From: JBHYDC01 sp051861205
GTDB taxonomy: Bacteria > Pseudomonadota > Alphaproteobacteria > Rhizobiales > Pleomorphomonadaceae
Reading direction: 5' to 3'
DNA length: 6,638 bases
Assembly (NCBI GenBank): GCA_051861205.1
Contig: JBHYDC010000037.1
Span: 1 to 6,638 of the forward strand
The notes beneath the pieces are model-generated. The model ran no database searches. It was not told the DNA's origin and worked only from the letters and a program-made list of their open reading frames with translations. Numbering within the stretch: position 1 is the first letter of the stretch; each line of letters begins with the position of its first letter. The position numbers and the translations under genes were made by a program. Below, piece after piece: positions 1 through 4,555 of this stretch.

Positions 1-942
1 TTCTGCGGCTGGGACCCGGCCGTCTCTCTCCTGTCGGCCGGCTCCGATGTGACGGCTGAACCGCTTGTCCCGTTCTGGGCGACGAGCGCTGCCGCCGGCA
101 TGGCCGGAAACTTCATCGGCCGCCTGCAGGCGGCTCGGCCGGACCTGTGGGCGGAGACGCACCGCGCACTGACCGTGGATTCGGCCCGATGGCCCGAACC
201 GATCCGGAGAAAGTTCATCGGCACCGGTGCCCACTGGAAGACCGGGAAGGCGGCCACCAAGGGCAAGAAGCAGGAGATGCTTCGCGAGTTCGGTTACGGC
301 GTACCGGACATCGAGCGAGCGATCCTGTCGGCGCGCAATGACGCCACGCTCGTCGCCCAGGCCGAGATTCAGCCCTTCGCGATCGGTGCGGACGGCCGGA
401 CCGGCGTGTTCAATGAGATGCACTTCTACGATCTGCCTTGGCCGAAAGCAGCGCTGGAGAAGCTCGAAAACGAGATTGTCACGATGAAGGTGACCTTGTC
501 GTATTTCATCGAGCCGAACTTGGCGGGCAAGGCGGCGACCCGACCGGACACCTATCGTTCTTTCGGGCTGCGGTTTGACATGAAGAAGCGCACCGAGACG
601 GCAGCGCGCTTCCGTAGCCGGATTTCAGCGAGCCAGGCCAAGGACGGCACCGAAGCCGATGGCGAGGCCAGTTGCTGGCTTCTAGGGCCAAAAGCTATCC
701 AGGCGGGGTCGCTGCATTGCGATCTGTGGCGCGGCAGGGCGATCGAACTGGCAGGTCACGACGCCATCGCGGTCTATCCGGTCGGGGGATGGTGGAAGTC
801 GCACGTCGGCCAGAAGCGGGTGGCTGATAAGGCGCGGTACGCTCTGGTCATTTCCATCTCTGCGCCCGGCCAAGATGTCGATCTCTACAGTGAGATCAGC
901 ACGCTTGTTGAGAACAAAGAGATAGAAGTGCTACTCGGTTAG
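1..942 (+). CDS. S8 (subtilisin-like) serine peptidase, C-terminal part, IetS-like
   Basis: The frame is open from base 1 and ends with TAG at 940-942, so this is the 3' portion (313 codons) of a gene starting left of the window. The GTG at 49 is an internal valine codon, not a credible start. The subtilase serine motif appears as F-W-A-T-S-A-A, with the presumed catalytic Ser at bases 85-87. It is followed by a helix ending in a stretch like the 'WPETxRAL..HSAxW' seen in this family. The Asp and His of the triad must lie upstream. After the peptidase domain comes a beta-rich C-terminal domain with the segments LPWP, VTLSYFIEPN, LRFDMKK, LWRGRA and IAVYPVGGWWK. From memory, these are typical of long S8 peptidases encoded beside an AAA ATPase (IetA/IetS defence pairs). 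The partner would be upstream and is not visible. The family call is good; the IetS assignment is inferred. One oddity is Ala in place of the usual Gly before Thr-Ser. Confidence 0.82.
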   Translation, partial: FCGWDPAVSLLSAGSDVTAEPLVPFWATSAAAGMAGNFIGRLQAARPDLWAETHRALTVDSARWPEPIRRKFIGTGAHWKTGKAATKGKKQEMLREFGYGVPDIERAILSARNDATLVAQAEIQPFAIGADGRTGVFNEMHFYDLPWPKAALEKLENEIVTMKVTLSYFIEPNLAGKAATRPDTYRSFGLRFDMKKRTETAARFRSRISASQAKDGTEADGEASCWLLGPKAIQAGSLHCDLWRGRAIELAGHDAIAVYPVGGWWKSHVGQKRVADKARYALVISISAPGQDVDLYSEISTLVENKEIEVLLG

Positions 943-956
943 CGTACCGATTAAGA

Positions 957-992
957 GGGCGGGACAAAGCCGCAGTGGGCGGGTTGGGCGGG
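957..992 (+). repeat. Three GGGCGGG blocks with a G-quadruplex motif
   Basis: GGGCGGG occurs at 957-963, 977-983 and 986-992. The last two form GGGCGGGTTGGGCGGG (977-992): four G3 runs with loops of 1, 2 and 1 bases, a canonical intramolecular G-quadruplex pattern. The blocks lie 15-50 bases after the peptidase stop codon, between two convergent genes. They could shape the 3' end of the peptidase mRNA or impede convergent transcription; that role is inference only. No classical hairpin plus T-run terminator is visible here. Confidence 0.6.
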
Positions 993-1049
993 CATGGACG
1001 CTCTCGTACCGGTGTTCAAGGGGCACTTCACTCTTGAAGGCCTACGGCG

Positions 1050-1538
1050 TTACGCGAACAGGCGAGCGACCTCGGCCATCGGGAGGAAAAGACGGCGGCC
1101 GGCGTTATCCAAGGGAAGGAAGTCGTAGGCGCGGTAGAAAGCTCCTGCGGCTTCGTCCTTCGCGTCGACCAGGATGGCGAATGTGGTGATTTCGCTGCGC
1201 AGCGCTCGTGCGAAGGCGTCCAAAAGCATGTGCTCGCCCAGTCGGCGTCCGCGATGGCGCCGATCGACGGCGAGTCGCCCGAGCAACGTCGCCGGTACGA
1301 CGGGGTAGCGCGGCAAGCGCTTCGTCAGCGTTGCCGGAAGGTTGGACAGAGCGATCGATGTTCTGGCAAGTGTCGAGAACGCGAGAGGCGTGAGATCACC
1401 CTCTACGAGGACGAAACAGGAGGCGACGCGTCGGCGAACGTCCTGACTGGCTTGGGTGCGGAAATATCGGTCTAGCGCGTCCACGCCGGACTCGAACCCG
1501 GCGCGATCGTGAGTGTCGTCGAGTGTCTGGATCAACAA
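1050..1538 (-). CDS. tacT: TacT-like GNAT acetyltransferase toxin
   Basis: A 162-residue GCN5-related N-acetyltransferase of the TacT type. Known members acetylate the amino group of aminoacyl-tRNAs and block translation. Family marks visible: the N-terminal G-F-x-S-G-V-x-A-L-D-R-Y block (about 14-25) and D-V-R-R-R-V (33-38); R-L-P-R-Y-P and P-A-T-L-L-G-R-L-A-V-D (74-92) leading into the acetyl-CoA loop R-R-H-R-G-R-R-L-G (93-101); V-D-A-K-D-E (124-129); F-Y-R-A-Y-D-F (134-140), whose first Tyr (135) is the likely catalytic residue; and L-F-L-P-M near the end. Length is normal. The start is TTG at 1538, three bases after the antitoxin stop; the next codon, also TTG (1535), is equally possible. 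No strong ribosome binding site of its own is seen, so translation is probably coupled to the antitoxin. The function is a confident family inference; the tRNA target is not readable from sequence. Confidence 0.88.
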   Translation of the reverse strand: MLIQTLDDTHDRAGFESGVDALDRYFRTQASQDVRRRVASCFVLVEGDLTPLAFSTLARTSIALSNLPATLTKRLPRYPVVPATLLGRLAVDRRHRGRRLGEHMLLDAFARALRSEITTFAILVDAKDEAAGAFYRAYDFLPLDNAGRRLFLPMAEVARLFA

Positions 1539-1541
1539 GGG

Positions 1542-1859
1542 CTAGCGAGCATTCGGCTCATGCGCCGCGACCGACGCCATATAGCGCCGAGCGGCCGCGG
1601 AAAGTCGCGAGCCGGGCTCTCGGGGGTTCAGGAGAGCCTCGGCGAAAGCGCGGCTTTCATCAACCGCTAGCTTGACCGACTGCAGGTCCTCAAGGGTGCG
1701 CACGGCGGCCTCATGCACGCTCGAGATGACAAAATCCGTGAGCGTTCGGCCCTGCAACTCGGCAGCACGGAGGAAAAGTTCCTTCTGATCAGAGGACACA
1801 CGCGCCTCCAATCGCTCGCTGCGGGCCGCGACCCGCCTTTTCGCCGCCGTATGTTTCAT
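1542..1859 (-). CDS. tacA: TacA-like DUF1778 ribbon-helix-helix antitoxin
   Basis: A 105-residue DUF1778-family antitoxin. The ATG at 1859 is chosen because it sits 9 bases after an AAGG ribosome binding site (minus strand, 1872-1869). An upstream in-frame start would put codons across the promoter. A basic N-terminus leads into the ribbon-helix-helix DNA-binding region: strand R-L-E-A-R-V-S (about 16-22), then helix K-E-L-F-L-R-A-A-E-L (26-35), turn, and T-L-T-D-F-V-I-S-S-V (39-48). The C-terminal part, containing S-R-A-F-A-E-A-L-L-N-P and A-A-R-R-Y, matches the segment that in characterised TacA proteins wraps the toxin and blocks its active site. It is first in a two-gene operon with the toxin. 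It probably represses its own promoter through the inverted repeat at 1894-1912. TAG is at 1544-1542, in the same frame as the toxin start. Confidence 0.88.
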   Translation of the reverse strand: MKHTAAKRRVAARSERLEARVSSDQKELFLRAAELQGRTLTDFVISSVHEAAVRTLEDLQSVKLAVDESRAFAEALLNPREPGSRLSAAARRYMASVAAHEPNAR

Positions 1860-1890
1860 GGGCCATTGCCTTAATGATCGCCTGAAGGCT

Positions 1891-1919
1891 ATTGTACGGC
1901 TTACAGCCGGACGCATCAA
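1891..1919 (-). promoter_or_regulatory. Sigma70-like promoter of the tacAT operon
   Basis: On the minus strand, TTGATG (1919-1914) is the -35 and TACAAT (1896-1891) the -10, separated by exactly 17 bases (1913-1897). Both hexamers match consensus at most positions. Transcription would begin near 1884, giving a leader of about 25 bases before the antitoxin ATG at 1859. This is the best promoter-like signal in the window. Confidence 0.65.
1894..1912. promoter_or_regulatory. Inverted-repeat operator inside the tacAT promoter spacer
   Basis: The plus strand reads GTACGGCT-TAC-AGCCGGAC: arms of 8 bases with one mismatch around a 3-base centre. The inner 5 bases (CGGCT/AGCCG) are perfect. It fills most of the -35/-10 spacer, an ideal place for a ribbon-helix-helix antitoxin to repress by occlusion. 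Autoregulation is known for TacA-type antitoxins; binding at this site is inferred. Confidence 0.5.
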
Positions 1920-1983
1920 GGGGGTGAAGGCGAGCCTTTGGGCGGTTCAGCTTCTTGGTGCGCGGTAATAGGCGCACAAGACC

Positions 1984-3204
1984 ATGAGCACGAACGACGA
2001 TCAGACACCTTCTCGACCCGACCTTCCGGCCGGCTGGGCGGTGGTCCGCGTCGACCAGGCCGGCGCCGTTCGACTCGGCCGTCAACGGTCCCCGGATCAA
2101 GCCATGGGCGAACACCTGACCAAATATATTCGAGCCGCGAATATCACCCCTGCGGGTATCAATCTTGATGACCTGCTGGAGATGAATTTCACCCCGGCCG
2201 AGCAGCAGGTGTTCGGTCTTGAGGTGGGGGATGTCCTGCTGACCGAAGCCTCGGGGAGCGCTAGCCAAGTCGGCCGATCAGCGATCTGGCGCGGTGAGGT
2301 GCAGCCCTGCTGCTATCAGAACACGGTCATCCGTTTTCGCCCCCATCTAACCACGCCCGAGTATGCGTTGATCGTATTCCGACAAATGGCCGTATCCGGC
2401 GCCTTCGCTCAAGCCGCTCGAGGTGTCGGCATTCAGCATCTCGGCGCTTCGCGATTCGCAGAACTAGACTTTCCATTGCCACCGTTGAAGGAACAGGCGC
2501 GGATCGTTGCCATAGCTGACCAACGCTTGACCGAAATCCGCGAGGCCGAGACGCGACTCCAGTCCGCATTGCGGCTTCTGGATGAGCAGCTCCGAGAGGT
2601 GCTCGCTGCGGCCGTTGCCGGTGAGCTGGTCGCGCAGCGGGATGAAGAGCTATCCGAGCGCAGCCGCACGCCGGCGAGCGCGGCGCGCGCTGAACCAGAT
2701 CTATTCGGTCAAAGCGAACGGGCGCCTAACCTAGAAGGCTTTGACCCGGTGCTTCCCGCGGGCTGGGCTTGGTCGCGCGTCGATGGGGCGGGCGAGGTGA
2801 CCCTCGGCCGCCAGCGTTCACCCAAGCATGAACGCGGCAAGCACATGCGGCCCTATCTTCGGGTCGCCAACGTCTATGAGGATCGGATCGATACCTCGGA
2901 CGTGCTCCGCATGAACTTCGAGCCTGAGGAAGTGGCCATCTATGAATTGCGCGACGGGGACATTCTGCTGAACGAGGGACAGAGCCCTGAGCTGGTGGGT
3001 CGCCCAGCGATCTACCGAGGTGAGGTGCCGGGCGCGTGCTTCCAGAATACGCTTATACGCTTCAGAGCGTATGAGCACGTGGACCCCAATTACGCGCTGT
3101 TGGTCTTTCGACACTACATGCATTCGGGTGTTTTCAAATCCATTGCCCGGTGGTCGACCAACATTGCCCATCTAGGCTCAGGACCTATTAAATTGCTTGC
3201 ATGA
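1984..3204 (+). pseudogene. hsdS: Type I restriction specificity subunit HsdS, 5' portion, interrupted by IS
   Basis: This is the front part of a type I restriction-modification specificity subunit, which chooses the DNA target for HsdM and HsdR. The ATG at 1984 has only a weak AGG (1970-1972) upstream. Half one: L-P-A-G-W-A (14-19), target-recognition domain 1, then L-P-P-L-K-E-Q-A-R-I-V (165-175) opening the conserved helical spacer that ends near A-A-A-V-A-G-E-L. Half two restarts with L-P-A-G-W-A (257-262) and a second, clearly homologous recognition domain. The native frame ends at Leu397 (3172-3174). The next nine residues (GSGPIKLLA) and the TGA at 3202-3204 come from the inserted element. 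The 406-residue product lacks the end of domain 2 and the second helical spacer, so normal HsdM2S assembly is unlikely. No hsdM or hsdR lies upstream; the neighbour is the divergent tacAT pair. Confidence 0.9.
3175..3191 (+). repeat. IS left terminal inverted repeat
   Basis: Seventeen bases, starting GGCTCAGGAC, that match the right end at 14 positions. It supplies the last codons of the truncated hsdS frame. Confidence 0.88.
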
Positions 3205-3221
3205 CGGGCGTTGCTCTGATT

Positions 3222-3241
3222 CCCGATAGGGATCGGGGAGG
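3222..3241 (+). promoter_or_regulatory. Hairpin overlapping the transposase ribosome binding site
   Basis: CCCGAT (3222-3227) and ATCGGG (3232-3237) form a perfect 6-bp stem with a 4-base loop. The 3' arm overlaps the start of the Shine-Dalgarno run GGGGAGG (3235-3241), which lies 5 bases before the ATG at 3247. In RNA read in from outside the element the site would be partly hidden, a known way for insertion sequences to limit transposase production. Its role here is inferred. Confidence 0.45.
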
Positions 3242-3246
3242 CGTTG

Positions 3247-4010
3247 ATGAGCGATCTTTTGTGGTTGTCGGACAGGCAGATGGCGGTGATTGCGCCGTTC
3301 TTTCCGTTGGCGCACGGCGTACCTCGGGTGGATGACCGGCGGGTGGTGTCGGGGATCGTGTTCGTGATCCGGAACGGCCTGCGCTGGCGCGATGCGCCGT
3401 CGGCCTATGGGCCGCACAAGACGCTGTATAATCGGTTTGTGCGCTGGAGCCGCCTGGGGGTGTTCGACCGCATCTTCGCGGCCCTGGCCGGACAGGCGGG
3501 AGAGCCGGACGCCATCATGATCGACAGCACCCACCTGAAGGCGCATCGCACGGCGGCGAGCCTGCTCAAAAAGGGGATGTTCCCCGCCGCATCGGGCGAA
3601 CCAAGGGCGGCCTGAACTCCAAGCTGCACACCGTCTGCGACGACCGGGGGCGGCCCCTGGTCATGCTGCTCACCGAAGGCCAGATGAGCGACCACAGGGG
3701 CGCCGCCCTCATGCTGGGCGCCCTGCCGCGCGCCCGCGTCCTCATCGGCGACAGGGGCTACGACAGCCGCGGCTTCCGCGACGCTCTCGCCGCCCGCGGA
3801 ACCGACGCCTGCATCCCCTCAAGCCGCAGCCGCAAGATCCCAATCCCCCACGACCCGGCCGTCTATCGCCGCCGACACAGGATCGAGAACCTCTTCGCCC
3901 GCCTCAAGGACTGGCGCCGCATCGCCACCCGCTACGACCGGTGCGCCCACACCTTCATGGCCGCCATCACCATCGCCGCCATCATGATCTTCTGGATCAA
4001 TGAGTCCTGA
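3247..4010 (+). CDS. IS5-family DDE transposase, two frames joined by -1 frameshift
   Basis: The first frame runs from ATG 3247 to TGA at 3613-3615. The second frame (-1) is open across that point and ends with TGA at 4008-4010 inside the right repeat. Joined at A5G4 (3568-3576), the protein reads ...L-L-K-K-G-D-V-P-R-R-I-G-R-T-K-G-G-L-N-S-K..., the usual sequence of full-length relatives, about 254 residues. The N-terminal part carries the DUF4096-like region. The DDE residues are Asp in M-I-D-S-T-H-L-K, Asp in I-G-D-R-G-Y-D, and Glu in Y-R-R-R-H-R-I-E-N-L-F-A-R-L-K. The last fits the Y-2-R-3-E-6-K signature exactly. It cuts and joins the element's ends. A GGGGAGG ribosome binding site precedes the start. 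The split is typical of the group and suggests programmed frameshifting rather than decay, though a plain mutation cannot be excluded. Confidence 0.88.
3568..3585 (+). other. Probable -1 frameshift site in the transposase gene
   Basis: AAAAAGGGG (3568-3576) lies where the two transposase frames overlap. AAG at 3571-3573 can slip back to AAA. The following GGGGA-TGT-TCCCC (3573-3585) can form a tight hairpin, though it starts inside the slippery run. A second possible stem, GCCGC (3586-3590) with GCGGC (3607-3611), sits further down. Frameshifting is common in IS427-group elements; it has not been shown here. Confidence 0.6.
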
Positions 4011-4013
4011 GCC
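3997..4013 (-). repeat. IS right terminal inverted repeat
   Basis: Seventeen bases pairing with the left end at 14 positions. It contains the transposase stop codon (4008-4010). Confidence 0.88.
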
Positions 4014-4296
4014 TAGGCCTAGAGCGATACCGGGCGTTGCCGTTCCCGACGCCACCTTTGGCGGAGCAGGCGAGGATTGTGCAGGCGGCGCGAGATCGGC
4101 TGCGCATCACACAACAACAGATATCAGCCGTACGGACCTCGTTGGCTCGCCTGCCTGATCTCGAGCAGGAGCTGTTCGCTGCGGCCGTGGCCGGAGAACT
4201 CGCTCCTCAGGATCCCAACGATGAGCCGGCGTCGGCGCTCGCAATCAGGCTGGGCGGTCCGCCGCAGGCTGTGACCGCGGTGACGACGAAGAGCTC

Positions 4297-4312
4297 GGGA
4301 GGAAAGAATATG
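4297..4312 (+). promoter_or_regulatory. Strong internal ribosome binding site in the hsdS tail
   Basis: GGGAGGAAAG (4297-4306) precedes the in-frame ATG at 4310. It is the best Shine-Dalgarno match in the window, much better than that of hsdS itself. It marks the start of a possible separately made 81-residue tail protein. Confidence 0.6.
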
Positions 4313-4555
4313 CCGCAACGTAAACCACGCCCATCGCGACAGGCGGAGCCAAGTCCTGATCTGACGTCCGTCCTCCGCGAGAATGGCGGGGTTCTTCCCT
4401 TGCCGGATCTGTTCGCATTAGCGGGATACAATCGCGACATGCCCGAGCATGTCGAACTTTTCTACCTCGCGCTTCGCGAGGGCATGAAAGGAAGCTTGCG
4501 GCTGAGAGGCGAGGCAACCGAGAACGCCGAAGTGGAGATCGTCGATGCGGCTTGA
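4310..4555 (+). CDS. Possible 81-residue tail protein, in frame with hsdS
   Basis: Starting at ATG 4310 behind a strong ribosome binding site, this frame encodes 81 residues that are also the C-terminus of uninterrupted HsdS. A basic, Pro-rich N-terminus is followed by a compact region with D-L-T-S-V-L-R-E-N-G-G, L-P-D-L-F-A-L-A-G-Y and E-L-F-Y-L-A-L-R-E-G, ending in a short strand-like V-E-I-V-D. The pattern (helix, helix ending in 'AGY', helix, beta end) suggests a winged-helix-like domain. I recall similar tails on other HsdS proteins that precede an AAA ATPase. It ends 11 bases inside the ATPase gene, so it would couple translation to that gene. It may be an authentic second product, or only an internal start within HsdS. 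If the site is used, it would still be made despite the IS, provided mRNA reaches it. Its function is unknown; linking the specificity subunit to the ATPase is a guess. Confidence 0.5.
   Translation: MPQRKPRPSRQAEPSPDLTSVLRENGGVLPLPDLFALAGYNRDMPEHVELFYLALREGMKGSLRLRGEATENAEVEIVDAA

Larger units (their letters stand above)
3175..4013 (+). mobile_element. IS5-family (IS427-like) insertion sequence, complete, 839 bp
   Basis: Terminal inverted repeats are GGCTCAGGACCTATTAA (3175-3191) and, reversed, GGCTCAGGACTCATTGA (3997-4013), matching at 14 of 17 positions with the outer 10 identical. Inside is one transposase spread over two frames, in the same direction as hsdS. Length, two-frame transposase and TA/CTAG duplication all fit the IS427 subgroup. 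Both ends and the target duplication are intact, and the interrupted gene can be restored exactly, so the insertion looks recent. A hairpin overlaps the transposase ribosome binding site. Confidence 0.92.
3172..4016. other. Target-site duplication of the IS insertion (TA, or CTAG)
   Basis: The element is flanked by TA (3173-3174 and 4014-4015). Counted generously, the flank is CTAG (3172-3175 and 4013-4016), because the element's outer base can be assigned either way. Removing the element plus one copy gives CTAGGCCTAG, a perfect 10-base palindrome. It also gives an uninterrupted hsdS frame reading H-L-G-L-E-R-Y. CTAG/TA targets fit the IS427 group of the IS5 family. Confidence 0.8.
2604..4200 (+). 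repeat. Direct repeats in the two HsdS conserved spacers
   Basis: Bases 2604-2627 and 4177-4200, each encoding A-A-A-V-A-G-E-L, match at 21 of 24 positions. Similar short matches occur around the E-Q-A-R-I-V codons (near 2490 and 4065). They flank the second recognition domain and reflect duplication of the HsdS half. Such repeats are known to allow domain exchange by recombination in other hsdS genes; exchange here is only a possibility. Confidence 0.55.
4016..4555 (+). pseudogene. hsdS: HsdS, 3' portion after the IS, with C-terminal extension
   Basis: This is the remainder of hsdS. Resuming at 4016 in the native frame gives G-L-E-R-Y-R-A-L-P-F-P-T-P-P-L, then E-Q-A-R-I-V and a helical spacer ending A-A-A-V-A-G-E-L. 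This mirrors the end of half one. With the front part it makes a 576-residue HsdS, longer than the common 400-450. The excess is a tail: a linker rich in Pro, Ala and Gly from about residue 470, then about 81 residues (496-576) that look like a small folded domain. The fragment has lost its start. The TTG at 4037 is a native leucine codon without a convincing ribosome binding site, so only the tail is likely to be translated separately. The TGA at 4553-4555 overlaps the ATPase start. Confidence 0.85.

Noticed and set aside
1015..1038. TTCAAG/CTTGAA inverted repeat as a terminator of the convergent genes
   Set aside because: The stem is only 6 bp, AT-containing, with a 12-base loop and no T run; too weak to call.
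1866..1895. Plus-strand promoter for hsdS (TTGCCT, 18 bases, TATTGT)
   Set aside because: Both hexamers match poorly and overlap the tacAT promoter; possible but not better than chance in this region.
1789..2268. A 159-codon minus-strand frame over the hsdS start
   Set aside because: It crosses the tacA start, the tacAT promoter and the hsdS recognition domain; no domain is seen, so it is a shadow of GC-rich coding DNA.
3164..3191. Hybrid promoter with TTGCCC in hsdS and TATTAA in the IS left end
   Set aside because: The spacing is 16 bases but both boxes match only 4 of 6; not enough to claim that insertion created a promoter.
3178..3546. Minus-strand open frame inside the IS
   Set aside because: Antisense to the transposase, His/Arg/Pro-rich and without ribosome binding site; typical shadow frame.
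4037..4309. A separate gene starting at TTG 4037
   Set aside because: This TTG is a leucine codon of native hsdS downstream of the IS; it has no good ribosome binding site. The real frame comes from before the insertion.
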